64,000 nt of DNA, taken from contig SMLU01000001.1 of the NCBI GenBank assembly GCA_007859745.1, positions 2,108,001 to 2,172,000 on the forward strand, given 5' to 3'. Positions 16,623-25,785 of the stretch are shown in pieces (position 1 is the stretch's first letter; every line of letters begins with the position of its first letter). The notes beneath the pieces are model-generated. The model saw only the letters and a list, made by a program, of their open reading frames with translations, searched no databases and was not told the origin of the DNA. A program made the position numbers and the translations under genes. Source of the stretch: Phycisphaerae bacterium RAS1 (GTDB lineage: Bacteria > Planctomycetota > Phycisphaerae > UBA1845 > Fen-1342).

Positions 16623-16865
16623 ATGGGGGACGTTCGTGTACGCAATCTCGATGACAACGTCGTCGCGGAGTTCAAGGATCGCGCCAAGCGCCACAGCCGC
16701 AGCCTGGAGGCGGAGCTTCGGGAGGTTCTCACTGCCGAAGCGTTCAGGCTTCGCCACGAGCTGGCCTTGCGGGCGCAGGAATTCCGGGATGAGCTGCGCG
16801 CCAAGTATGGAGCGTTTCCCGACTCGACGCCTGACATCCGTGAAGCGCGGGACCGGCTCGGATGA
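16623..16865 (+). CDS. vapB: antitoxin of the VapB/FitA ribbon-helix-helix type
   Basis: 80 residues from ATG 16623 with AGGGGGA just upstream. The N-terminal DVRVRNLDDNVVAEFKDRAKRHSRSLEAELREVL is a classic ribbon-helix-helix DNA-binding motif (residues 3-38). The C-terminal helix would wrap and block the toxin. The last four bases overlap the start of the toxin gene (ATGA), so translation is coupled. As known for the family, the complex should repress its own promoter; no operator was identified by eye. Confidence 0.88.
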   Translation: MGDVRVRNLDDNVVAEFKDRAKRHSRSLEAELREVLTAEAFRLRHELALRAQEFRDELRAKYGAFPDSTPDIREARDRLG

Positions 16866-17287
16866 TCGTCGTGGACGCAAGCGTCGCCGCGAAGTGGCTG
16901 TTGCCGGAGGCGGGCGAGCAGGAGGCGCAGGCGCTGCTCGACAGCGAGGAACGGCTGGCCGCGCCGGAGTCCATCCGCATCGAAGTGGCGGGCGCGGTCA
17001 TTAAGCGGTATCGCAGCGGAAAGCTGGAAGAAACGGACGCCCGTTCCCGCTGCGCGTTTTGGCAGAGCCTCATCGACAGCCGGCTGCAATTGTTCCCCGT
17101 CGAGGCATTGTTCGACAGGGCTATGGCCCTGGCGTTTCAGCTCAAGCACGGACTGCCGGACTGCCTGTACCTCGCCGCAGCCGGTGATATCGGAGCGGGC
17201 CTCATCACCGCCGACCGAACCCTCTTTGAACGCGGCAAAGCAGTCCATGAGCGCATCACGCTACTTGCCGGCGTCGATCCGCACTGA
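16862..17287 (+). CDS. vapC: PIN-domain ribonuclease toxin VapC
   Basis: 141 residues. The four acidic residues that bind Mg/Mn in PIN nucleases are present: Asp5 (VVDASV), Glu41 (IEVAGA), Asp100 (LPDCLYLAAA) and Asp118 (TADRTL). Length is typical (130-145). It is translated from an ATG overlapping the antitoxin stop. VapC toxins cut specific RNAs, often initiator tRNA or rRNA; the target here is unknown. The pair probably stabilises the surrounding accessory DNA. Confidence 0.92.
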   Translation: MIVVDASVAAKWLLPEAGEQEAQALLDSEERLAAPESIRIEVAGAVIKRYRSGKLEETDARSRCAFWQSLIDSRLQLFPVEALFDRAMALAFQLKHGLPDCLYLAAAGDIGAGLITADRTLFERGKAVHERITLLAGVDPH

Positions 17288-17450
17288 GAGTGCGAGCTCG
17301 CGCAGGCGCGGCAGAAAGCGCCGACAAGGCAGCGTGGTCGGGTATGGCGGTGCTGGTCAGGATTCCGCGTGACAAGCACTTACACCCATTCTATAAGCAC
17401 ACACCAGAATCAAGTCAAAGTGAATCATCTATAAGTGTCGTCAAGAGACT

Positions 17451-17912
17451 GTGACAACGGGGCAAGGCGATAGCGACGTGGACGATCTGCGGAGGATCAT
17501 CCGAAGAATCATCGAAGCCGGTCCGGCGAGATTCGAGAGTCACGCTGCACGTGCGCGAATGGTCAAGTCAGTGGTCGCTGCCGAAATCGCGGCTCGCCTT
17601 GAACCGGCGCTGAACGCGGAAGCCGATTCGATGCCCCAGAATACGCTTGATGAAAAGCGGGCGCTCGCCAGCTGGGTCAACTATGAACTACGTCGATTGG
17701 GTTTGGCGATACGCTGCGAGCCCTCGGGGCTTCCCGGGATTCTCGTGGCAATGCCGGGGCGAGGCGACCGCGAAGAATCGAGCCGCTTTCGCGTTGAGGC
17801 ACGCGATGCCGAAGGCCGGAAGGTCCAATCGTCCTCGATCGGTTGGGTGCCACGAATACGGCTTGTCGAGGATCCCGTCAGACGCGAAGGGCGCTCACGG
17901 TTCCGCGAATAG
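17451..17912 (+). CDS. hypothetical protein, 153 residues
   Basis: GTG 17451 is the likely start; there is no strong ribosome site. The N-terminal half (DDLRRIIRRIIEAGPARFESH and EKRALASWVNYELRRLGLAIRC) is helical; the C-terminal half is a small beta region with a Ser/Arg-rich end. No signal, membrane span or recognised motif. It stands alone between vapC and the end of the kinase gene, in the same direction as vapBC but 163 bp away. Confidence 0.5.
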   Translation: MTTGQGDSDVDDLRRIIRRIIEAGPARFESHAARARMVKSVVAAEIAARLEPALNAEADSMPQNTLDEKRALASWVNYELRRLGLAIRCEPSGLPGILVAMPGRGDREESSRFRVEARDAEGRKVQSSSIGWVPRIRLVEDPVRREGRSRFRE

Positions 17913-18240
17913 CAGCTATTATGAGTCATCCGCCGGCACTGCTAAGTTGTGCGTTTGAATTCTTTTTCGTGGATTTGTCGCCATGAGTGCTTTGTGAAGA
18001 ATAGCCTACTTGGGCGCGCTGTGAGAGCGTTGAAGAACGGAGCTTCAATGTCATGTACTGATACTAGTGACCGTGCGCTCCTGATTTGTTCTTGCGAACA
18101 CCAACGTCGTATGTAACCAGTGCATTACGGCGTTCCCAGTCTTGGTCGGGTGCAGTCGCGGACTTCCGCGGTGCCACACTCTAACGTGTGGCGTGGCAGT
18201 GCTGCTCTTGTGATACGCGTCGAGTGGGCGCTGGAACCAA
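17913..18240. other. intergenic, convergent ends; one short hairpin
   Basis: No gene-like frame. A hairpin near 18173-18194 (GCCACAC, short loop, GTGTGGC) lies 3' of the kinase gene on the minus strand and might act in transcript ending, but it has no T-run. Confidence 0.35.
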
Positions 18241-21200
18241 CTACTGCTCGGGTGCGAGTAGCGTCGGATCGTCCCCAACACTCCAAGCAATGACCCGGCC
18301 GGGTTCTACGGTGTCCTGCAATCCGGTTAGCGCATTGCCGGCGGCGAAGAGCGTCGTGCCGTCGTTATTCCACGCGACGCCAGGATAAATGGACGCGGCG
18401 TCTGGGGTGAGTTCCAGGCATAGCTGTTGCGTGAGGATGTCCCACAGGCGGACTTCGCCCGGTTGCATATCGCCGATATGCAGGAGTCCGCTGCTGCTGG
18501 CCAGGCGCGTCGCATCGGGAGAAAAGGCAAGCCCGCTGATTTCGCGGCGATGGCCTTGTAGCGTTGCGGTTGTCTCCCCTGTTGTTGCATTCAGGACGCA
18601 GACTCGGCGGTCGATGCTGTCGGTTGCGAGCAACGATCCATCTTGAGAGAACGCGAGGGCAGTCACCTCACTTCGATGCGGCGCAACGGTCCAAGTGGCG
18701 ACGTTGTTGGCCGTGTGAAACAGGTCAATGGCACCGTCAGACCGTCCTACAGCGAGCCAGTTGCCGTCACGGCTGACGGCAAGGGCGGAGTGGGATTCTA
18801 GGCCGCGAATCGTATCGATGAGTGGAGTCTCGGCGTGGCCAATGACGGAGGATCCACAAAGAACGGCGTTCGGCAGCATTACGACCGTCTCGGTGTCAGA
18901 TTCCAAGCCTGTGCGGCACGTCACGGAACCGTTGCGGGGACTCCACGTCAAGAGCATCCGGCGCTCGGTTCGGGAGTAGACCGGACCGAAGTCGCCATCG
19001 AGCATTAGGGAACCGTCTTCGCAGACGGCGGCGAGCCGCAATCCGTCGCCGGCAAGCGCACGGATGCCGTCGCTATGGGCGAAAACGACCCGACCGCCGC
19101 TCCTATCGGTTGTCGGCCAGACTCGGAGATGGCCGGTCACGTCGGCAGCGGCGATGAAGCGCCCGTCGGCACTCATGGTGAGCACGTGAACAAGCGATCC
19201 GCTTCCGGGATACGTCTCGCTGAGCCTTCCGTTCTTGACATTCCAGCGTTGAACGCCGATGGGGCCAGTGGTGACGATTTCGGAAGCGTCGAGCGTAAAG
19301 AAGGGTCTCAGTTGACCGAACGGCACGAAGGGTTCGGACGAAACGACGGGAGAATCAGCGATCATTCGCCGGTGAGGGGAGACAGTGAAAGTATTCTCAC
19401 CGGTCGCGGCATTCCAAACCAAGACATACCCATGAAGTTTCGATCTCACGCGTAGATCGTATTGGCCAAAACTCTGGCTAGTGACGCGCGATCCATCGTG
19501 ATTGAACGATAGCCCGGTCACGGGGCCGGCATGGACGGGACCTCGCGCGGTGATCATGCCCTTTTCGGTATCCCAGATCTGCGTCTCACCGTTTTCATAC
19601 CCGACGGCGAGAGCGGGGCCTTGCGGGGCAAACGCCGCCGCAGTGACGGCTCCCTTATTAACGTCCGTGCTCCGCTCAAACTGCCCGCGCTTGTACGCGC
19701 GAGCAAGGTCTGTTTTTTCACTCCTAGAAAGCGACCACAGGAACAAGTCGTTGCCGGGGCTGCCGGTAAAATAAGTGTCGCCGTCGGGCTTCAGCGCCAT
19801 GCAGCTTGTCAGGTGTCCGGTCGGAAGCTCCCTTGCGATAGCGCCGGTCGCGGCGTCGATTTCGATGACGCGATCCGTGCCCGAAGCGGCGAGCGCAATG
19901 ATGTATGTGCCGTCGCGCGAAAAAGCGACCTCGGAAAGCGACTCGCCGTTGTGAAACACCTCCGTCGCCTCGGGCAGCCGGAATACGGTCAGCCGACCCT
20001 GGCGGTCAGCGCAAGCGATGCGGCTGCCTGTGTGGTTGAGGGCCAGCCGGTTCCATACAACGCCTTCCCGCGTGATGTGCACCGGTGACGGCGCGGAGGC
20101 AATGTTGTGCAGGTAGTGCCATTCAAATTCTCGCGGATCGTACCCGGTGGGCGCGTCGTACTTGGCGAGCAAGCCAATCGCGAGCGGCGTCTCCCCCCTG
20201 GTCAGCGCTGCCTGGGCGTCTCGCATGTCGGCGACGTATTCGCGGCGCAGCCGGTCGCTGGTCGCCGCGTGTTCGCGGCTTTCCGCCAATTGGGCGCGCG
20301 TGGCGAAGTGAAGTGAGGCGGCGGAGCCTCCCAGCATGGCAAGGCCAGCAATCGCCAGCACAGCGGTCGCAACGGGCCTCCGGGCGCACCATCGCCGTGT
20401 TCTGCGTATCCGGCCTGGCAACCTCGCGGCAACCTGCTCACCGGCTGCGAATTTGCGAAGGTCGGCAGCAAGCGCCGCCGCCGAGCCGTAGCGATCCATC
20501 GGCGATTTTTCAAGACATTGCAGACAGACGCGCGCGATTGCCTCCGGCACGGCGGGATTCAGCTTGGAGGGAAGAACGGGCCAGTCCCACGCAACCTGGT
20601 GAAGGACTGCATCACGGCCGACGCCTGCCGTCGTAGGAAATGGCGGGCGGCCGGTCAACAGGAAATAGAGCGTTGCGCCCAAGCCGTACACGTCGCATGA
20701 CGGCGTAATCGGTCCGAGCCTGGGGTCGGCCTGCTCGGGCGACATGTAGTGCGGTGTCCCGAGGCGTTGCAGCGATTTGGTTAGCGCTGTCTCCGCGTCA
20801 AGCTGCTTGGCCAGGCCGAAATCGGCGACCATCACGCGACCATCGTCCTCGATGAGGATATTTTCCGGCTTGATGTCCCGGTGCACGACACCCGCCTGAT
20901 TGGCAGAGTGACAAGCATCGGCGGCGTCCGCAACGATGCGAGCTGCGAGCTTGGGTTCGATCGGCTCGCCACGCGTGAACCGGTGAAGGTCAACACCTCT
21001 GATCCGTTTCATGGCAATGAACGGTCGTCCTTCCACTTCGCCGACTTCGAATACCGGCACGATGCCATGATGGCGCAACCGAGTGACGATTTGCGCTTCC
21101 TTGCGAAACCGACGCAGCACGTCCGGCTGACCGGCATGCTCGTCGCGCAGAATCTTGACAGCGATTGGTTGGGGCGAGTCCTTGCGGCTGGCGTCATACA

Positions 21201-21507
21201 CGTCGCCAAAGCCGCCGCCGCCGATACGGGCGTGAAGGATGTAGTTTCCGAATGACCTCACCGGAGCCGGCGAACTTTCGGACTCGCGCGAAGCCGACGA
21301 CTTCCCAAAGTCCTTGTCGCTGAGAGGATTCATCGCACGGATGCGCGCCTGGCGGACAAGAATCGCGTTGGCGATTTCCTCGCGAAGATTGGGAATTGCC
21401 GGATAGTTGGAGCAGAAGGCTTCGATATCCGTAGGCGCGTGGGACTGCTTGGCCAGAAAGGCGTCAACCAACTCGGAAACGGCCGCATTCTGTTCTCGGC
21501 CCGCCAT
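18241..21507 (-). CDS. transmembrane Ser/Thr protein kinase with WD40 sensor domain
   Basis: 1088 residues from ATG 21507, 9 nt after the sigma-factor stop. The kinase domain (about 88-365) has the Gly loop IGGGGFGDV, Lys118 (IAVKIL), the catalytic loop HRDIKPEN (209-216), DFG (229-231) and the activation end GTPHYMSPEQ. A membrane span follows near 372-396 (VATAVLAIAGLAMLGGSAAS). Then come about 650 residues of WD40-like repeats (for example VTALAFSQDGSLLATDS, ISGLAFSPDATRLASSS), probably a propeller outside the membrane or a scaffold. This build is common in Planctomycetota. The partner sigma factor next door is the obvious candidate for shared signalling. All catalytic residues are present. 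Confidence 0.93.
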   Translation of the reverse strand: MAGREQNAAVSELVDAFLAKQSHAPTDIEAFCSNYPAIPNLREEIANAILVRQARIRAMNPLSDKDFGKSSASRESESSPAPVRSFGNYILHARIGGGGFGDVYDASRKDSPQPIAVKILRDEHAGQPDVLRRFRKEAQIVTRLRHHGIVPVFEVGEVEGRPFIAMKRIRGVDLHRFTRGEPIEPKLAARIVADAADACHSANQAGVVHRDIKPENILIEDDGRVMVADFGLAKQLDAETALTKSLQRLGTPHYMSPEQADPRLGPITPSCDVYGLGATLYFLLTGRPPFPTTAGVGRDAVLHQVAWDWPVLPSKLNPAVPEAIARVCLQCLEKSPMDRYGSAAALAADLRKFAAGEQVAARLPGRIRRTRRWCARRPVATAVLAIAGLAMLGGSAASLHFATRAQLAESREHAATSDRLRREYVADMRDAQAALTRGETPLAIGLLAKYDAPTGYDPREFEWHYLHNIASAPSPVHITREGVVWNRLALNHTGSRIACADRQGRLTVFRLPEATEVFHNGESLSEVAFSRDGTYIIALAASGTDRVIEIDAATGAIARELPTGHLTSCMALKPDGDTYFTGSPGNDLFLWSLSRSEKTDLARAYKRGQFERSTDVNKGAVTAAAFAPQGPALAVGYENGETQIWDTEKGMITARGPVHAGPVTGLSFNHDGSRVTSQSFGQYDLRVRSKLHGYVLVWNAATGENTFTVSPHRRMIADSPVVSSEPFVPFGQLRPFFTLDASEIVTTGPIGVQRWNVKNGRLSETYPGSGSLVHVLTMSADGRFIAAADVTGHLRVWPTTDRSGGRVVFAHSDGIRALAGDGLRLAAVCEDGSLMLDGDFGPVYSRTERRMLLTWSPRNGSVTCRTGLESDTETVVMLPNAVLCGSSVIGHAETPLIDTIRGLESHSALAVSRDGNWLAVGRSDGAIDLFHTANNVATWTVAPHRSEVTALAFSQDGSLLATDSIDRRVCVLNATTGETTATLQGHRREISGLAFSPDATRLASSSGLLHIGDMQPGEVRLWDILTQQLCLELTPDAASIYPGVAWNNDGTTLFAAGNALTGLQDTVEPGRVIAWSVGDDPTLLAPEQ

Positions 21508-21516
21508 GACGCGTGG

Positions 21517-22110
21517 CTACTCTGACGACAGGTTAAGCGACGTGGTGCCAAGCACTTTCTTCAATCGTTCAAGAGCACGCTCGATGCGCGCGTTGACCAA
21601 TGCTCGCTTCATGCCAAGCGCGGCGGCGATTTCAGATAGCGATAGTCCTTTCAGCCGTAATTCGAACATTTTTTGAGTGTCGTCAGGGAGAGTGGAGATC
21701 GCCGCGTTTAGACGCTGGGACCGCTCTTTCCGCCGTTGCAGTCTGCTTGCCGTCGGGCCTTTATCGGGCACGGCGTCCCGCGCGTCGCTGGAGAGTTCAA
21801 GCAACGCCCGCCTGCGCTTGCGGCCGAAGTAGCGAACGGCAGTGCGAACGACCTTGGCCAGCCATGCCTCGAATTGCCGCTGCGGTTGTTCGTCGAAGGC
21901 CAGGCGGGCGATGTTGCGAAAGCACGTCATCATGGCGTGTTGAACGATTTCGTCGGCTTCGGCGTAGCGGAGCAGCTGCGGCGCCGCCGCCTCAAGCACT
22001 ACGTGGCGCATCAAGGGTTGATACCGGCGCAAGAGCCTCTCCACGGCTTGGGCATCACCCTTCGTCGCGTGGCGGATCAAGTCTTCATTTCCCACGTCGC
22101 GGCCTGCCAT
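21517..22110 (-). CDS. ECF-type RNA polymerase sigma factor
   Basis: 197 residues from ATG 22110. Region 2 (about 22-95, with YAEADEIVQHAMMTCFRNIARL) and region 4 (about 130-185, LPDDTQKMFELRLKGLSLSEIAAALGMKRALVNARIERAL) are both clear; region 3 is missing as in ECF factors. The kinase gene begins 9 nt after it, so the two are one transcript. No anti-sigma gene is nearby; in this phylum such sigma factors are often controlled through the neighbouring kinase, which is inference here. Confidence 0.9.
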   Translation of the reverse strand: MAGRDVGNEDLIRHATKGDAQAVERLLRRYQPLMRHVVLEAAAPQLLRYAEADEIVQHAMMTCFRNIARLAFDEQPQRQFEAWLAKVVRTAVRYFGRKRRRALLELSSDARDAVPDKGPTASRLQRRKERSQRLNAAISTLPDDTQKMFELRLKGLSLSEIAAALGMKRALVNARIERALERLKKVLGTTSLNLSSE

Positions 22111-22304
22111 TGTAGTCGAACCTCAATAAAAACGGCAACAACCGAGAGCGCGCGGTCATTTCGTGCACTTGAACAAACGACGGGCAGCGGCTCCACGCGG
22201 CAGTGTGAAAGCGTGGTGGCAGCAGCCATGACAGCCGGCTCGGGGTGCATCCCCGATCACAAGCGGCTGGACTCGGTCCCGCGTTGCCTGAAGTGAGGAT
22301 TGTA

Positions 22305-23138
22305 ATGGACGTCAAGGCCGTTCAAAACATGCCGTTGGACCGTGTGGTTTGTGAAACTCAGGAGCGCAAGCGGTTTGATGAAGAGCCACTCGTCGGCCTC
22401 GCGCAGAGCATCGCAGAAAGCGGAGTTCTGCAACCCGTACTGGTCCGTCGGGAAGGAAGCTCGTTCGTGTGCGTGGATGGCGAGCGACGGCTACGGGCGG
22501 CCAAGCGGGCGGGCCTCACGGCCGTGCCTGTCATCGTCGAGGACCGGGAACTCAGCCCCGCCGATGTGACGCTCCGGCAGACTGTGCTCAATTCCCAGCG
22601 GCAGGAGCTGACGCCGATCGAGCGCGCCAGGGCATTCTCAAAGCTAATTCAGGAATCGGGTTGGACCGCGGCAGAGGTTGCACGCCGCACGGGCTTCTCG
22701 GAAGCGACAATCTCGCGGCTCACGGCGCTGCTCACGCTGCCGGACGAAGTCGTCAAGCGCATCGAGGCCGGCGAGATCCCGGCGAGCACGGCATATCAGA
22801 TTGCGATTGCGGGCGACGGTCAGACTCAAGCGAAGCTTGCCAGCGAAGCGGCGAACGGAAAACTGTCGCGCGATCGCGTCGTTGAGAGATCCCGCCGGTC
22901 ACGCCGCGCAACGCTGCCGCGCCGAGTGAAACGCCCGGCGCGCGAACGGTTTACGGTCCGCCTGGGTCCCGGCCGTTCGCTCACGGTCTCCGGACCGAAT
23001 CTCACGCTCACATCGTTGACTGCGTGGCTGCAAGCGCTGCTGACGCGTATCAGCACCTTGGAGCCACAGGACATGGCGCTTGCGGACGCCGCCAAGGCGC
23101 TTTCCGCCGACGCCTCATGCAAGGGAGTTGTGTCATGA
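22305..23138 (+). CDS. ParB/RepB/Spo0J-like nuclease-domain protein of the integrative element
   Basis: 277 residues from ATG 22305 with TGAGGA 8 nt upstream; an upstream in-frame extension is not needed. The ParB domain (about 5-95) has the GERRLRAAKRAG box (59-70), used for nucleotide and clamp function in ParB. The helix-turn-helix follows at about 120-143 (GWTAAEVARRTGFSEATISRL). The C-terminal 80 residues are basic and unlike chromosomal ParB. No ParA gene is adjacent, so a partition role is unsure; control of replication or transfer genes is equally possible. The stop overlaps the start of a tiny peptide gene (ATGA), which opens an operon running to 26667. Confidence 0.88.
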   Translation: MDVKAVQNMPLDRVVCETQERKRFDEEPLVGLAQSIAESGVLQPVLVRREGSSFVCVDGERRLRAAKRAGLTAVPVIVEDRELSPADVTLRQTVLNSQRQELTPIERARAFSKLIQESGWTAAEVARRTGFSEATISRLTALLTLPDEVVKRIEAGEIPASTAYQIAIAGDGQTQAKLASEAANGKLSRDRVVERSRRSRRATLPRRVKRPARERFTVRLGPGRSLTVSGPNLTLTSLTAWLQALLTRISTLEPQDMALADAAKALSADASCKGVVS

Positions 23139-23218
23139 AGTTGTTCAAGATCGTACTGGCAGTGTTGCTCGCGATTCTCAGCGGTACGAGCGGAGGCTCG
23201 TCGAGCAGCGATTGCTGA
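23135..23218 (+). CDS. 27-residue hydrophobic peptide between ParB and DUF1232 genes
   Basis: ATG 23135 overlaps the ParB stop. The peptide begins MKLFKIVLAVLLAILSG and ends in a Gly/Ser-rich tail closing with Asp-Cys. It looks like a signal or membrane anchor with almost no mature part. The 4-nt overlap with the upstream gene supports translation. The function is unknown; a membrane-bound regulator or a leader peptide of the operon is possible. Confidence 0.5.
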   Translation: MKLFKIVLAVLLAILSGTSGGSSSSDC

Positions 23219-23278
23219 TGAACGTGGACCTGCGGCGCTTCACTCGGGAAGCGCCGCCTTACCGACGGAGGATATCGC

Positions 23279-23653
23279 ATGGCGGAGTTTTTCAGTTTCC
23301 TGAAGGTGTTCGCGATCTGCGGCACGGTGTTCTTTGTCACAGTCATAGCGTTGCTGGCGATGCCGCAATCGAAATTGCGGTCGGTCGGCATGGAAATGAC
23401 GACGTGGGCGCTCGCGGTCGGCCTGTTCCTGCTGGTCCCCTCGCCCGTGGACGTGCTGCCCGACCTAGTGCCCGGCATCGGCTGGCTCGACGACATCGGT
23501 TACCTCTTCGGCGCGTTGTGTGCGGTCGGTTCTGCGCTCGAAGAGCGCAAACGCCGCAAGGTGTTCGGTCAGATCGAGTTCGAGCAGGCGGTCGCCCAGG
23601 AGCGCGGCGAGTCGGCGGCGCCTGACGACGACGACAAGCGGGAGGCGGCGTAG
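23279..23653 (+). CDS. DUF1232 (YkvA-like) small membrane protein
   Basis: 124 residues from ATG 23279 with CGGAGG about 8 nt upstream. Hydrophobic spans at about 8-28 and 42-60; the second ends in VPSPVDVLPDLVPGIGWLDDIGYL, the PiDliPDfipgiGylDD signature of DUF1232. The C-terminal part is acidic and charged. The biochemical role of DUF1232 is not known. Its stop shares one base with the GTG start of the ATPase gene, so the two are made together; it may be a membrane partner of that ATPase. Confidence 0.8.
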   Translation: MAEFFSFLKVFAICGTVFFVTVIALLAMPQSKLRSVGMEMTTWALAVGLFLLVPSPVDVLPDLVPGIGWLDDIGYLFGALCAVGSALEERKRRKVFGQIEFEQAVAQERGESAAPDDDDKREAA

Positions 23654-25158
23654 TGTTCGAGCGACTCTTTCGGCGAAAGAAACTCACCTGCGCCCGGCGG
23701 CTCCGTTGGGACCTGCCTGACGAATTGCTGCGCTGGTCGCGCCACAACGCCTGGACTCTGCGCGATGCAGTCGAAGGCACGCTGATCCTCGGCACGACCG
23801 GCTCAGGCAAGACCTCCGGCAGTGGCCGCACGATTGCGATGTCGATGCTCAATGCCGGATTCGGCGGTCTCGTGCTCACGGCCAAGTCCGACGAGCGGGC
23901 GCTCTGGGAGTCCTACTGCCGCGCGGCGAACCGGCTTAGCGACTTGTACATCGTGGACGCAAATGCGGCCCTGCGGCTGAACTTTCTTGCGTACGAACTG
24001 ACGCGAGAAGGTCTAGGCGCCGGTCATACGGAGAACCTCTGCAACCTGTTTTCCACAATCATGGAAATCAGGGAGCGGAACGCCGGTTCCGGCGGTGGGC
24101 GCGAGGACGGCGCTTTCTGGAAGCAGGGAGCGACCAAGCTCATGCGAAATGCGACCGACCTCGTCTCGCTTGCTACCGAGTCCGTTTCCGTACCCGACTT
24201 GGTTCGCGTCATTCTCTCTGCGGCGCAATCGCCGGCACAAATCTCCGATCGTGGCTTTCAGGACGGTTCGTTCTGCTTCGAGTGCCTGAAAGCGGCGGAT
24301 CAAAAGCCGAAGACCGCGCGGCAGCAGCACGACTTCGGCGTCGTCTGCGACTTCTTCTTGCTGGAATGGCCCGGCCTGGCTGAGCGCACTCGCTCGGTGA
24401 TTCAGGCGACGTTCATGGGCTGGGCGGACATGCTCAACCGCGGTCTGCTCCGTGAGTTGTTCTGCACCGAGACGACGATCACCCCGGAAGTTGTCGAGGA
24501 CGGAAGGATCATCCTCATCGACCTGCCGGTGAAGGAATTCGGCGAGCTGGGCGTATTCGCTCAAGTTCTGTTCAAGCATGTGTGGCAGCGCCAGATCGAG
24601 CGGCGAAATGTCGGGGCAAGTCCGCGCCCCGTCTTCTTGTGGGCCGACGAAGCGCAGCATTTCATCACGTCGTACGACATGCAGTTCCAGACCACGTGTC
24701 GCGCCGCGCGCGTCGCAACGGTCTATCTGACGCAAAACGTCAGCAACGTGTACGCCGCGCTGGGCGGCGGGGACAAAGGCCGCGCGGAAACGGATTCGCT
24801 GTTCGCCAATCTCAATACGAAGGTCTTTCACGCCAACGGCGACCCGGTTACGAACGAATGGGCCGCCTCGCTCATCGGCCGCTCGCGCCAGTTCCTCGCC
24901 AGCGGCAACAGTTCGTATGACAACGATCACCGCTGGGCGGCGGCTGTCGGCCTCGACTGGCTGGACGGCGGCGGCTCCACGTCGGCCGGTTTCAGCGAGA
25001 CATTCGAGTACGAGGTGCAGCCACGGGAGTTCACGCGGCTTCGCACGGGCGGCCCCGCAAACGGCTGGATCGTGGACGGGATCGTCTTTCAGAACGGCCG
25101 CACGTTCGCCGCATCGGGCCGCACCTGGCTCAAGACGGCATTCAGACAGCGGACTTGA
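23653..25158 (+). CDS. VirD4/TraD-like coupling ATPase of the integrative element
   Basis: 501 residues from GTG 23653. Walker A is GTTGSGKT (47-54). The Walker B region PVFLWADEAQHF is near residues 326-337 and is followed by a TraM-recognition-like region (CRAARVATVYLTQNVSNVYAALGG), the order seen in type IV coupling proteins. Unlike VirD4 there are no N-terminal membrane spans; the two membrane proteins encoded on either side may take that role. Coupling ATPases feed relaxase-DNA complexes or proteins into a type IV channel. No relaxase, VirB4 or pilus gene is in the window, so the ATPase would need a helper element or act in another DNA-moving process. Confidence 0.85.
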   Translation: MFERLFRRKKLTCARRLRWDLPDELLRWSRHNAWTLRDAVEGTLILGTTGSGKTSGSGRTIAMSMLNAGFGGLVLTAKSDERALWESYCRAANRLSDLYIVDANAALRLNFLAYELTREGLGAGHTENLCNLFSTIMEIRERNAGSGGGREDGAFWKQGATKLMRNATDLVSLATESVSVPDLVRVILSAAQSPAQISDRGFQDGSFCFECLKAADQKPKTARQQHDFGVVCDFFLLEWPGLAERTRSVIQATFMGWADMLNRGLLRELFCTETTITPEVVEDGRIILIDLPVKEFGELGVFAQVLFKHVWQRQIERRNVGASPRPVFLWADEAQHFITSYDMQFQTTCRAARVATVYLTQNVSNVYAALGGGDKGRAETDSLFANLNTKVFHANGDPVTNEWAASLIGRSRQFLASGNSSYDNDHRWAAAVGLDWLDGGGSTSAGFSETFEYEVQPREFTRLRTGGPANGWIVDGIVFQNGRTFAASGRTWLKTAFRQRT

Positions 25159-25172
25159 AGTGGAGAATTGCC

Positions 25173-25763
25173 ATGAATGACAACCAATCGGCCGGACCGC
25201 TGGAGGGATATCGAAACTTCATCGGCCTGATCTCGTTCGTCGCGCGAGCGTTTGCAGTGTCCGTGGAAGTATTCCTGCATCGGGCAGATTCATTCGGTGA
25301 GCGATACCTCGGCCTGCAAGCCGGGGCCGCACTGCTGCTGATCTTCTTCTGGCCCGTCTTCTGCGAGCCGCATCACGACGCAACGCCGATGATCTATTTC
25401 GCCGGGCTGTTTGTCCTGTCGTGCATGTTGGTTCGGATTCGTGTCTTCGTACGACGCCGGCGAGGCGGTCCACAACCGCACGCCCGGTACAGCGGGACTC
25501 CCGAATTGCTTCACCGTTTCAAACGCCTGGATGAAGTGAAGGTCAAGCAGACCGTCGAGCCGTTCCTCACATTTGCGATCGGAGCCGTGATGCTGAACTT
25601 CAGTCCGCCCCTGGGCGGCTACCTGATGATCGCCAGCGCCGGGCTGCTGATATCGAACGGGCAGGTTGCCGAGTACGAGCGGCGGCGTGTCTCCGACATG
25701 CACGACGCCTACCTCGAACAGCGCGGCGTCGCGGAACGGTTCCGCGACATGCGCGGGGAGTAA
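25173..25763 (+). CDS. membrane protein of the integrative element
   Basis: 196 residues from ATG 25173 with TGGAGA ahead; an in-frame extension to 25155 overlaps the ATPase stop and is less likely. Hydrophobic spans: about 50-65 (GLQAGAALLLIFFWPVF), 72-92 (PMIYFAGLFVLSCMLVRIRVF) and 135-165 (FLTFAIGAVMLNFSPPLGGYLMIASAGLLI). The loops are basic and the C-terminal tail is charged. No family is recognised. The position next to a coupling ATPase without membrane spans suggests an anchoring or channel role, by inference. Confidence 0.7.
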   Translation: MNDNQSAGPLEGYRNFIGLISFVARAFAVSVEVFLHRADSFGERYLGLQAGAALLLIFFWPVFCEPHHDATPMIYFAGLFVLSCMLVRIRVFVRRRRGGPQPHARYSGTPELLHRFKRLDEVKVKQTVEPFLTFAIGAVMLNFSPPLGGYLMIASAGLLISNGQVAEYERRRVSDMHDAYLEQRGVAERFRDMRGE

Positions 25764-25785
25764 TCGACGAAAGCAAGGGTGAGTC

